From the NCBI RefSeq assembly GCF_000367925.1, contig NZ_KB849168.1, positions 313,896-377,895 of the forward strand: 64,000 nucleotides of DNA, in the 5' to 3' direction. This DNA comes from Acinetobacter bohemicus ANC 3994 (lineage in GTDB: Bacteria > Pseudomonadota > Gammaproteobacteria > Pseudomonadales > Moraxellaceae). The notes below the pieces were generated by a model. The model did no database searches, had not been told where the DNA came from, and saw nothing but the letters and a program-made list of their open reading frames with translations. Position numbers and translations under genes: made by a program. Below are positions 11,541 through 19,855 of this stretch, one piece after another; position 1 is the stretch's first letter; each line of letters starts with the position of its first letter.

Positions 11541-11567
11541 CGCATCTAATCCTAAAATATTTTCCCC

Positions 11568-11623
11568 AGTATACAAACAAATGAGAATAATTACCAAATA
11601 AGGTTTGATTCTAATTCTCATCT
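11568..11623 (-). promoter_or_regulatory. feoA promoter with two Fur-like boxes
   Basis: On the minus strand a -10 candidate TATACT lies at 11573-11568. Just upstream are two sites rich in the Fur hexamer pattern: GGTAATTATTCTCATTT (11595-11579) and GATGAGAATTAGAATCAAA (11623-11605). Repression by Fe-loaded Fur is well established for feo operons. The 5' half of the longest feoA frame would lie inside these boxes, which argues for the downstream GTG start. Confidence 0.65.
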
Positions 11624-11712
11624 TGCACTTGCACATCGACATTATAAAAAAATTATTCTAAATTGATGAAAGCCAAGAAAAACTTGGATTTTCCATTGAA
11701 TGTAGAGCTGAC

Positions 11713-12630
11713 ATGCTGAATAAAAAACCTCGTATTCCTGCGCCTGTGGGCATTCCTGAACATTTAAGTTTTTTACAGGGTTTCCGAGATTATTTAATTG
11801 CACAAACTGTAAGCCCGCATACGCGCAATGCCTATCTATCTGATTTAATTCAATGTAGCGAATGTAAATCTGTTGCAATGCCGGATTGGTCTAGCGATGA
11901 CGTTGCGGATGTTTTACTCACACTTACTAAACAAGGGAAAAGTCCACGTTCCATTGCTCGCTCACTTTCGGCATTGCGTTCTTTTTATAAATTTCTCCGT
12001 GAGCAGAAATTACGCTCAGACAATCCGGTGGCGACCCATAAAACCCCTAAAATTGGACGCTCCCTACCGAAAGACATTTCAGAACAAGAAGTTGAAGCGC
12101 TTATTCATGCCCCCGATATTGCAACAGCATTGGGTCTACGCGATCGTGCCATGCTCGAAGTGCTGTATGCCTGTGGCTTACGCGTAACTGAATTACTCAA
12201 TTTACGGCTTGAATTGATTAATTTAAAACAAGGCTATTTGCGCATTGTCGGTAAAGGCAATAAAGAACGCTTGGTGCCTTTAGGACAAATGGCCTGTGAA
12301 TGGATTGAAAAATACTTAACTGAAGCACGTTCTCAATTGTATAAATCTGCCACAGACTATGTATTTTTAACCCAGCATGGCGGCATCATGAGTCGGCAAA
12401 ATTTTTGGTATGCTATTAAACGCTATGCACTACAAGCGGGGGTTCAAGCCGAATTATCACCACATACTTTACGCCATGCTTTCGCCACCCATTTACTCAA
12501 TCATGGTGCTGATTTACGTGTGGTTCAAATGCTATTGGGGCACAGTGATTTATCCACCACACAAATTTATACTCACGTGGCTCAAATTCGTATGCAACAA
12601 CTACATGCAACTCATCACCCTCGCGCTTAA
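11713..12630 (+). CDS. xerD: Site-specific tyrosine recombinase XerD
   Basis: XerD with XerC resolves chromosome dimers at dif. The SAM-like N-terminal domain (to about residue 105) is followed by the catalytic domain with the full set of tyrosine-recombinase residues: Arg in ACGLRVTELL, Lys in VGKGNKERLVPLG, HTLRHAFATH, LGHSDLSTTQ and the nucleophile in IYTH. The LPKDISEQEVEAL and LRDRAMLEVLYACGLR blocks are XerD rather than XerC. dsbC downstream repeats the xerD-dsbC order of other gammaproteobacteria. Divergent from the feo promoter; ATG 11713 lies about 70 bases from the start of the feo region. Confidence 0.94.
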   Translation: MLNKKPRIPAPVGIPEHLSFLQGFRDYLIAQTVSPHTRNAYLSDLIQCSECKSVAMPDWSSDDVADVLLTLTKQGKSPRSIARSLSALRSFYKFLREQKLRSDNPVATHKTPKIGRSLPKDISEQEVEALIHAPDIATALGLRDRAMLEVLYACGLRVTELLNLRLELINLKQGYLRIVGKGNKERLVPLGQMACEWIEKYLTEARSQLYKSATDYVFLTQHGGIMSRQNFWYAIKRYALQAGVQAELSPHTLRHAFATHLLNHGADLRVVQMLLGHSDLSTTQIYTHVAQIRMQQLHATHHPRA

Positions 12631-12821
12631 AGCGATGCCTAGAACGCAGATAAAATGATTCAGTAAAGAAGCTTTGATCTTGCAACAGGGTGATGACTGC
12701 ACAAGGTTGTTCAGCAACAACGCAATCCATTGCTCAAATATCACGAGCCTCTAACCAGCATGACGGTTTTTTGTTATGCTAAGCCACCTATTTTATCTAT
12801 AGTTAAAAGAAAGGGTTATTT

Positions 12822-13637
12822 ATGTCATCTACCCGCTCAAAAATTTTTATTGCATGTACTTTGGCAAGCAGCTTAGCAATCAGTGCTTGTTCCAACTCAA
12901 ATAACGATGAAAAAAAGCAAAACACCTTAACCGCGAGTGCACCAGCAACGGGAGAAGCCTCTAATCTCTCTGAACGTAATACACAGCAGCGTCTCATTAA
13001 AACCCTGCAACAGCACTTCAAAAAAGCCAATATCAATGCCAAAGTGCTCGATATTAAAACCACTGAAGTGCCCAATTTGTATTGGGTCAACCTTGAAGGG
13101 ATGTCATCGGTCTATGCCACGGCAGACGGTAAATACATTATCCAAGGCGATGTACTGCGTTTAGGCGATAGTAAAATCCACAATGTCAGTGAAAACCTAC
13201 AATCGGCAGCCAACAAAAAACTACTGGCTGATTTAAAAACTGAAGATCTTTTGGTCTATAAAGCCCAAGGTAAAACCCAACATATCGTGTATGTCTTTAC
13301 CGATGCCAGCTGCCCGTATTGTCATAAATTACATGAACACATGAGCGAAATTAATGCCAAAGGCATTGAAGTGCGTTATATCGCATGGCCACGTGGCGAG
13401 CAGTTCATGCCAGCCATGGAAAGTGTTTGGTGTAGCGCCGATCGTCAAGCGGCTTTCAATCAAGCTATTGCCGGTGCCCCACTTCCACCAGCAACCTGCA
13501 AAAACCCGGTTCGTGCACAATATCAACTCGGTCTAAATATGGGGGTTAATGGCACGCCAGCGATCTATAATGAAGAAGGTATTTACCTCGGTGGCTACCT
13601 CTCTCCAGATGAATTAGTACAGCGTTTAAATAACTAA
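12822..13637 (+). CDS. dsbC: Thiol:disulfide interchange protein DsbC, predicted lipoprotein
   Basis: A periplasmic disulfide isomerase. An N-terminal dimerisation region (about residues 50-130) is followed by a thioredoxin-fold domain with the active site CPYC at Cys164/Cys167 and the cis-Pro loop GTPAIY. The signal peptide ends in ISAC (Cys23), a good lipobox, and Ser follows at +2, so the protein is probably lipid-anchored to the outer membrane, with a roughly 25-residue Asn/Ser/Ala-rich tether. Most DsbC proteins are soluble. AAGAAAGGG before the ATG is a good ribosome binding site. Confidence 0.9.
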   Translation: MSSTRSKIFIACTLASSLAISACSNSNNDEKKQNTLTASAPATGEASNLSERNTQQRLIKTLQQHFKKANINAKVLDIKTTEVPNLYWVNLEGMSSVYATADGKYIIQGDVLRLGDSKIHNVSENLQSAANKKLLADLKTEDLLVYKAQGKTQHIVYVFTDASCPYCHKLHEHMSEINAKGIEVRYIAWPRGEQFMPAMESVWCSADRQAAFNQAIAGAPLPPATCKNPVRAQYQLGLNMGVNGTPAIYNEEGIYLGGYLSPDELVQRLNN

Positions 13638-13760
13638 TTTTTATTCGTTAATTTACTAATTTTTATAGTTGAAGATAAAGTGATTTCTTTCCTAGAGTCT
13701 GATGCTTTTTTTAGCTATGATCTAGACTCGCTTAAAATTGATTAGATATTGGAGTGTGAC

Positions 13761-15065
13761 GTGAAACCAGTTCGTCTGGCAATCCTCGGTCTTGGTACTG
13801 TGGGTGGTGGTGCCCTTAAACTACTAAAAGAAAATGCTGCTGAGATCAGACGTCGCACCGGTCGAGAAATTGAAATTACCCATGTCGGTACGCGTCGTCC
13901 ACGTCTCGATTTGGATCTTCCAGAATCAATTAAGCAAAGTGCTGATCTGCTCGATATTGTACGTCAGCCCGATGTTGACGTTGTGGTTGAAGTCATGGGT
14001 GGAATTCATCCTGCCTATGAAGTGATTATGGAAGCCATGAAACATGGCAAACATATTGTCACTGCAAATAAAGCCTTACTGGCTGAACATGGCACTGCGC
14101 TATTTAAAGCCGCTGATGATCATAAAGTACAGATTGCTTATGAAGCAGCTGTTGCTGGCGGTATTCCAATTATTAAAGTCATTCGTGAAGGTTTAGCCGC
14201 GAATAAAATTGATTGGCTTGCTGGCATTATTAACGGTACAGGCAACTTCATTTTGTCTGAAATGCGTGAAAAAGGTCGTACCTTTGCCGATGTACTGACA
14301 GAAGCGCAAGAATTGGGCTATGCCGAAGCAGACCCAACGTTTGACGTGGAAGGGATTGATGCGGCGCACAAATTAACGCTGCTCGCATCTATCGCCTTTG
14401 GTATTCCTTTACAGTTCGATAAAGTCTTCACCGAAGGCATCAGCAAAATTACCGCACAAGATGTCAAATATGCTGAAGAACTGGGCTTTCGTATCAAGCA
14501 TTTGGGGATTGCACGCCGTGCCGCAAAGGGTATTGAGCTGCGTGTCCATCCGACCTTAATTCCTGCTGAAGAATTGCTTGCCAATGTCAACGGCGTGAAA
14601 AATGCCATTTTGGTGCAAGCCAATGCAGTCGGTCCGACCCTGTATTACGGTGCGGGTGCGGGTGCAGGTCCAACAGCGTCTGCTGTGGTTGCCGATGTGG
14701 TCGATATTGTACGTGATATTGCCTATACCGAAGACGGTGCAGGTACCATCCCGCAATTGGCCTTTGAAGCCCTAAGCGACTTGCCTATTCTTTCACGCGA
14801 AGAAATGACCACTGGATACTACATTCGGATTAATGCCGAAGATCAAACTGGCGTTCTTGCCGATGTCACCACAATTTTAAGTCGTGCCGGAATTAGCATT
14901 GATGCCATCATGCAACAACCGCGCTTAAAAGATTTGATTCCGATCGTGATTTTGACCGATCCTGTGGTTGAATCAAAAATGGATGAAGCCTTAGAACAAA
15001 TTCAAGCATTCCCCTTCATTCATGGCGAAATTGTGCGAATTCGTTTAGAATCGCTTGATAATTAA
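13761..15065 (+). CDS. hom: Homoserine dehydrogenase
   Basis: Reduces aspartate semialdehyde to homoserine, the branch point to threonine and methionine. Seen: the NAD(P)-binding LAILGLGTVGGG, the VTANKALLAEHG block, the substrate region GIINGTGNFILSEM and EAQELGYAEADPTFDVEG, and a C-terminal ACT domain (YYIRINAEDQTGVLADVT) for feedback control. It is monofunctional with no kinase domain. The frame runs back to TTG 13749, but GGAG at 13751-13754 fits GTG 13761, giving 434 residues. thrC follows after 57 bases. Confidence 0.95.
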   Translation: MKPVRLAILGLGTVGGGALKLLKENAAEIRRRTGREIEITHVGTRRPRLDLDLPESIKQSADLLDIVRQPDVDVVVEVMGGIHPAYEVIMEAMKHGKHIVTANKALLAEHGTALFKAADDHKVQIAYEAAVAGGIPIIKVIREGLAANKIDWLAGIINGTGNFILSEMREKGRTFADVLTEAQELGYAEADPTFDVEGIDAAHKLTLLASIAFGIPLQFDKVFTEGISKITAQDVKYAEELGFRIKHLGIARRAAKGIELRVHPTLIPAEELLANVNGVKNAILVQANAVGPTLYYGAGAGAGPTASAVVADVVDIVRDIAYTEDGAGTIPQLAFEALSDLPILSREEMTTGYYIRINAEDQTGVLADVTTILSRAGISIDAIMQQPRLKDLIPIVILTDPVVESKMDEALEQIQAFPFIHGEIVRIRLESLDN

Positions 15066-15122
15066 TCGGGTTAAGGGGAGTATTTCCCCTTGCCAAGCTC
15101 TACACACAATTGGAACATCATC

Positions 15123-16262
15123 ATGTCTAATGCCAATCGTTATACTGGTTTAGTTGACCGTTATCGTGACCGTTTACCAGTATCTGCAACCACTCGTGCA
15201 ATCTCTTTAGGTGAAGGTAATACACCACTGATTAAGCTTGAGAACATTCCCCGCATTATTGGTAAAGATGTTGAAATCTATGTGAAGTACGAAGGCTTAA
15301 ACCCGACGGGTTCATTTAAAGACCGTGGTATGACCATGGCGGTCACCAAAGCGGTTGAAGAAGGCTCTAAAGCCATTATTTGTGCCTCTACTGGTAATAC
15401 TTCTGCTGCGGCGGCGGCCTATGCAGCTCGTGCAGGCATCAAAGCATTCGTTTTAATCCCAGAAGGCAAAATTGCCATGGGTAAAATGGCACAAGCGATG
15501 ATGTACGGCGCAATCACCATGCAAATCCGTGGTAACTTTGATGACGGTATGCGTTTGGTCAAAGAAGTGGCGGATCAAGCACCAGTCACGATTGTGAACT
15601 CAATCAACCCTTACCGTTTGCAAGGTCAAAAAACCATTGCTTACGAAATTGTTGAAGCTTTAGGTCGTGCACCTGATTATCACTGCTTACCTGTGGGTAA
15701 TGCAGGTAACATTACTGCACATTGGATGGGTTATACCGAAGCTGTTGCCAATCAGCCGAAAGAGCAATTCGAACCAGTGATTTACGATGCTGAAACAGAT
15801 CAATTCACAGGGCCAAAACCTGCGGGCTTACCGATTATGGTCGGTTATCAAGCTTCAGGTGCTGCACCATTCCTACGTGGTGGCCCAGTTGCAAACCCTG
15901 AAACCGTTGCAACAGCGATTCGTATTGGTAATCCACAAAGCTTTAACCATGCAAAAGCCGTGGTACGTGATTCAAACGGTTGGTTTGATGAACTTCAAGA
16001 TAGCGAAATTTTAGAAGCACAACGTCTGCTTTCTATGTACGAAGGTGTCTTTGTTGAACCTGCATCTGCAGCTTCAATTGGCGGCGCAATTCGTGACATT
16101 AAAGCAGGTAAAATTGCTGAAGGTTCAGTGATTGTGTGTACAGTGACTGGCAATGGCTTAAAAGACCCAGACACAGCAATCAAACAATGTTCAGATGCAG
16201 TAATGCTGACCATTGATGCAACCATGAATGATGTGAAAACCTCGATTCTTTCTAATATGTAA
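15123..16262 (+). CDS. thrC: Threonine synthase
   Basis: A PLP enzyme that turns O-phosphohomoserine into threonine. The PLP lysine is in NPTGSFKDRGM, and the phosphate-binding glycine loop is PVGNAGNITAHW. At 380 residues it belongs to the short class (as in Pseudomonas and Bacillus), not the long E. coli type. An in-frame TTG at 15090 exists, but ATG 15123 has GGA at suitable spacing and begins the normal MSNANRYTGL sequence. Likely co-transcribed with hom and ended by the terminator at 16279. No thrB is present here. Confidence 0.94.
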   Translation: MSNANRYTGLVDRYRDRLPVSATTRAISLGEGNTPLIKLENIPRIIGKDVEIYVKYEGLNPTGSFKDRGMTMAVTKAVEEGSKAIICASTGNTSAAAAAYAARAGIKAFVLIPEGKIAMGKMAQAMMYGAITMQIRGNFDDGMRLVKEVADQAPVTIVNSINPYRLQGQKTIAYEIVEALGRAPDYHCLPVGNAGNITAHWMGYTEAVANQPKEQFEPVIYDAETDQFTGPKPAGLPIMVGYQASGAAPFLRGGPVANPETVATAIRIGNPQSFNHAKAVVRDSNGWFDELQDSEILEAQRLLSMYEGVFVEPASAASIGGAIRDIKAGKIAEGSVIVCTVTGNGLKDPDTAIKQCSDAVMLTIDATMNDVKTSILSNM

Positions 16263-16278
16263 GCATCGAATTTCGGCA

Positions 16279-16314
16279 ATAAAAAACCAGTTGCATGCAA
16301 CTGGTTTTTTATTG
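16279..16314. terminator. Bidirectional terminator after thrC
   Basis: AATAAAAAACCAGTTGC is followed directly by its complement GCAACTGGTTTTTTATT around a central AT, a near-perfect 36-bp palindrome with T runs on both strands. It lies between thrC (plus) and the minus-strand gene ending at 16336, so it can serve both. Confidence 0.88.
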
Positions 16315-16335
16315 GGCTATTTTCTACCCAGCTGC

Positions 16336-17100
16336 TTATTCATAATCATAGCCATATTCTTTTTCCAGCTCTTTTTCAATGCGCTGTATCTCATCCAGCG
16401 CAATTTCACGTATCTCAAAAAGGGGTTGCTTTAACATGGTGTTTATCGCAAATAAAGCGTCATCATCCCAAGCCTGAATGCGTAGTTGATCTTGACTATA
16501 ACTAAGTCCAGCATGGGTTGCGATCAGCGACTGCATCAATATTGGGTTTTGCGTTAAGCTATCAAGTGTTCCCTGAAGGACAATATTAGGCTCATCAAAT
16601 TCAGAAAATACATGTTCCATATACGGTTTTAAATATTCGGGACTGGCCGCATAAATGAGACCCGCAAAACATTCATCATATTGTTTAATCCAGTCTTGCT
16701 GTTTCAAAGACCAGAGTGCATAAAATTTGACTTCATCGGCAAAACTGACCAATTGATAACTCTGCATCTGAGCCAACTGCACAAACTCAAAAGTATCGGC
16801 ATCATTCAAACTTGCGGGCAAAACATCTTCAGAAATATCGCCCGCCTCGACAATATGTTCTCCACAACGTGAAAACACAAAATCATCATACTTTTGCAGT
16901 TCATCTTCTGTTGCATCGAAAAAAGAAGCCACTTCGTATAAGGCAAAGTTACGGGCTGCCACAATTTCTAATTGTTTATAGTGCTGTTCAGCTACAGCTT
17001 GATCCTGAAAAATATTGGCAATTCGGTTTCCTGCCACATAAAAAACCTCATCGTTATAACCGAAAAATTTTTCACGGATGACAAAAGTCGGCATGTTCAT
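16336..17100 (-). CDS. Unknown 254-residue acidic protein
   Basis: I do not recognise the family. The product is soluble, acidic, rich in Phe, Tyr, Asp and Glu, with no signal peptide or membrane helix. An N-terminal FVIREKFFGYNDEVFY strand region is followed by mostly helical sequence; the C-terminus is a charged helix (EIQRIEKELEKEYG). It starts 21 bases after the upstream minus-strand gene at 17122-17751 and is followed by a strong terminator, so the two form a closed two-gene operon. The ribosome binding site AAAGGAAATG is good. Confidence 0.8.
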   Translation of the reverse strand: MNMPTFVIREKFFGYNDEVFYVAGNRIANIFQDQAVAEQHYKQLEIVAARNFALYEVASFFDATEDELQKYDDFVFSRCGEHIVEAGDISEDVLPASLNDADTFEFVQLAQMQSYQLVSFADEVKFYALWSLKQQDWIKQYDECFAGLIYAASPEYLKPYMEHVFSEFDEPNIVLQGTLDSLTQNPILMQSLIATHAGLSYSQDQLRIQAWDDDALFAINTMLKQPLFEIREIALDEIQRIEKELEKEYGYDYE

Positions 17101-17121
17101 TTCCTTTATTAAGTGTGTTGA

Positions 17122-17751
17122 TTATGAAGTGTATTGATCATTATGTTTTATTTGATTAAGTGCCTGAGCACTGGCAGGTACAGCCATGCCATTATCCATC
17201 CACAATTCAAATTGCATGGCATTAAAAAAGTCCTCTGGGGCACCATCCAGATCCACTAAATTGCGGATGGGATAGCCCATACGCGGCAAGATTTCGTAGA
17301 TAAACCAACTGTTATGGGTCAACAACAGCGAGTGTAATTTTCCCGTTAAAGCTAAGGGCGATAACAATATTTGTGAAAGTTGCGGTTGATCTGAATAATA
17401 CTGGTGTATTTTTTCAATTTTTTGTTCGAACCCCACAGGCAAACGTGCCGGATCAATCGCGCGAACAAAATCAGCCAAGGTGGGAATAAAACGTTGCTGA
17501 TAATCCACCAACAAATGATCACGTTCACAGAGATCTTTCAGATCGACCGACTTTCCTGCACTGTTGAGCAGACTATGCCCATAAATTGGAACCACAACGC
17601 TATTTACCCCCCAAAGCGTGTGTAAAATACGATGGCGAGCATCGCTACACAGGCTTTTGGTGCTATCAATAAAGCGATGAACTTCATAATAATCTTCAGC
17701 TTCTCCGCCCCAACGCTTAGCCGAAATACGCGCATGCTGCATAGCATTCAT
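17122..17751 (-). CDS. DUF6915-like protein
   Basis: A 209-residue soluble protein. The N-terminal part, MQHARISAKRWGGEAEDYYE followed by HRFIDSTKSLCSDARHRIL, resembles the family I remember as DUF6915: a helical domain with the pattern QHA..SA.KWGG..EDY and a conserved RH. The C-terminal hundred residues (LKDLCERDHLLVDYQQRFIP onwards) are an added helical part. No catalytic motif can be assigned. First gene of a two-gene unit with the unknown protein at 16336-17100. Confidence 0.75.
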   Translation of the reverse strand: MNAMQHARISAKRWGGEAEDYYEVHRFIDSTKSLCSDARHRILHTLWGVNSVVVPIYGHSLLNSAGKSVDLKDLCERDHLLVDYQQRFIPTLADFVRAIDPARLPVGFEQKIEKIHQYYSDQPQLSQILLSPLALTGKLHSLLLTHNSWFIYEILPRMGYPIRNLVDLDGAPEDFFNAMQFELWMDNGMAVPASAQALNQIKHNDQYTS

Positions 17752-17915
17752 AATCTGTTGTCATCTGGTTTTTATCGCTTTATATCTTAATCTTTTTTTG
17801 AGAAAAATCGATGAAAAAACGGACAGATGAGACACATTCTGTCGTTGTAAATAACAATCTAAAGGAATAAAAAAACTCTTCCGAAGAAGAGTTTTTGTAA
17901 GAATTAAAAACCGTA

Positions 17916-18968
17916 TTAAATACGTTTTGGTAACTGACTTGTCCAATTCATTAAACGCATGGCATCTTCAGTACGCGCTTGAGAGCTGTCTGCACCCAAT
18001 AGCACCACCACTGCCGGACGATTATTCAAAGTGGTGTGCATCACGACACAGCGCCCTGCTTCATTGATATAGCCGGTTTTTGAAATATTGATATTCCAAC
18101 CACCATTACGCACCAAAGCATTGGTATTATTCGATTTCAACACACGATAACCCAAATTAAAGTCATAGCTTGCCGTGGTTGAGAATTGACGAATTAATCC
18201 ATATTGATAAGCAGCACTGACCAAAATACCTAAATCACGTGCAGAAGCGATATTACGTGGATCAAGCCCAGTCGATTCATAATAATGAGCGGACGTCATA
18301 CCTAAAGATTTTGCTTTGCTATTCATTGCTGAAACAAAAGCAGCTCGACCACCCGGGTAAGTACGAGCTAAAGCCGCGGCAGCCGGATTTTCAGACTTCA
18401 TTAAAGCCAACAATAAAACTTCCGCACGATTCATTGAGTCGCCAGCACGTAAAGTCGAGCTTGAATTTTTACCGCCTGCTCCTGCAAAATCAACCGCTTG
18501 CAAAGTAATGTCTTCAGACATATTTAGTCTAGCATCGGCAATGACCACCGCAGTCATCAGTTTGGTGATGGATGCAATCGGCAATGCAGCATTGGTATTT
18601 TTACTGTATAGCACTTCACCTGTTTGAGAATCCATGACCAATGCTGCACGTGCATTGACCGCGGGTTGATTGCTATAACGCGAATTATTTAAAATTTGTA
18701 CAGTTTTAGGCGCAGCATGCGATACGACAGCATTCGAACTGCGCACAGAGGTGGTGATTTTAGTTGAACCTTGTGGCGTTGCTTCATCGTTTAATGATGA
18801 AACATCACCATTGAGAAGTTGTTTCGCATCTTCAGAGGACCAATTTAAAGCAGCTTGACCTGTCCCCCCAGATGCATCCATGATGAGTTCTGCAAAGCTG
18901 CTTGAACTCATGCTAAGTAAGATAGACATCCCTAGCACATGCATTAAAGATTTATTTGAATTTTTCAC
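17916..18968 (-). CDS. pbpG: D-alanyl-D-alanine endopeptidase (PBP7/8 type)
   Basis: A periplasmic low-molecular-mass penicillin-binding protein that cleaves peptide cross-links. Signal peptide: MSILLSMSSSSFAELI, with cleavage after SFA. After a linker rich in Ser/Thr the S11 peptidase domain shows SITK (S-x-x-K), SEN (S-x-N) and SKTGYINEAG (KTG). The 350-residue length suits PbpG rather than the longer DacA/DacC, and the C-terminal amphipathic anchor domain is missing. The start is GTG 18968 with GAG upstream. It is divergent from gacA. Confidence 0.92.
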   Translation of the reverse strand: MKNSNKSLMHVLGMSILLSMSSSSFAELIMDASGGTGQAALNWSSEDAKQLLNGDVSSLNDEATPQGSTKITTSVRSSNAVVSHAAPKTVQILNNSRYSNQPAVNARAALVMDSQTGEVLYSKNTNAALPIASITKLMTAVVIADARLNMSEDITLQAVDFAGAGGKNSSSTLRAGDSMNRAEVLLLALMKSENPAAAALARTYPGGRAAFVSAMNSKAKSLGMTSAHYYESTGLDPRNIASARDLGILVSAAYQYGLIRQFSTTASYDFNLGYRVLKSNNTNALVRNGGWNINISKTGYINEAGRCVVMHTTLNNRPAVVVLLGADSSQARTEDAMRLMNWTSQLPKRI

Positions 18969-19187
18969 GATAGTTTACTCAACTCTGGGAGGTAAGATAC
19001 ATTTGTGTATTACCTCAAATATGCCTTACATTTAGACACAAAGGTGAACAGTTTCTCGCTCATCACATTGTGCATAACATTTCATTTAAAGATTAAGAAT
19101 AGGATTGCTAATTTTGTCATTTCATTGCAAGCTTATTTTGCTTTATGTAACAAAAAACATGCTTTTTTTTATTTGAGGGAGAACTAG

Positions 19188-19823
19188 GTGATCACAGTTT
19201 TAGTAGTAGATGACCATGAGTTGGTACGTACCGGAATTTGCCGAATGCTCGAAGACCATGCGGATGTTCAAGTCATTGGTCAAGCTGAATCTGGAGAAGA
19301 AGCGATTACCTTAGTCCGTCAACATCACCCCAATGTAGTCTTACTCGATGTCAACATGCCGGGCATTGGTGGGGTAGAAACCACCCGACGCCTATTGCAA
19401 ACCGCACCCGAGACCAAAGTCCTCGCTGTGAGTGGTTTAGCGGAAGAGCCTTACCCTTCATTATTATTAAAAGCCGGTGCGAAAGGCTATATTACCAAAG
19501 GTGCTCCAGTCACCGAGATGGTTCGTGCCATCAACAAAGTCATGCAAGGTGGCAAATATTTTAGTGCCGATATTGCAGAACAACTGGCCAGTTCATATCT
19601 TTCAGATACACAACAGTCGCCATTTAATGCATTATCAGAACGTGAAATGCAGGTGGCAATGATGGTGGTGAATTGTATTAGTGCACAGGAAATTGCCGAC
19701 AAACTGTTTGTCAGTGTGAAAACCGTCAATACTTACCGTTATCGTATCTTCGAAAAACTGAATTTAGACAGTGATGTAAAACTGACCCATTTAGCCATTC
19801 GGTATGGGCTAATTAAACCTTAA
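19188..19823 (+). CDS. gacA: Response regulator GacA (UvrY type)
   Basis: A NarL/FixJ-type regulator. The receiver domain has VVDDHE with the phospho-acceptor Asp54 (LLDVNMPGIGG) and the Lys of YITKGAP; the C-terminal LuxR-type helix-turn-helix is LSEREMQVAMMV...SVKTVNTYRYRIFEKL. The close match to UvrY/GacA, including ending LTHLAIRYGLI, is the ground for the name. Its kinase (GacS/BarA) is not in the window. Start GTG 19188 with GAGGGAG at 19175-19181. In Acinetobacter GacA affects motility, biofilm, and aromatic catabolism; that is family knowledge. Confidence 0.9.
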   Translation: MITVLVVDDHELVRTGICRMLEDHADVQVIGQAESGEEAITLVRQHHPNVVLLDVNMPGIGGVETTRRLLQTAPETKVLAVSGLAEEPYPSLLLKAGAKGYITKGAPVTEMVRAINKVMQGGKYFSADIAEQLASSYLSDTQQSPFNALSEREMQVAMMVVNCISAQEIADKLFVSVKTVNTYRYRIFEKLNLDSDVKLTHLAIRYGLIKP

Positions 19824-19855
19824 TACTTTTTGATTTCGCTTTCTAGAAGACATGC

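Noticed and set aside
11713..12630. Tyrosine recombinase as integrase of a mobile island
   Set aside because: The sequence and its dsbC neighbour identify housekeeping XerD; no attachment-site repeats or cargo are present.
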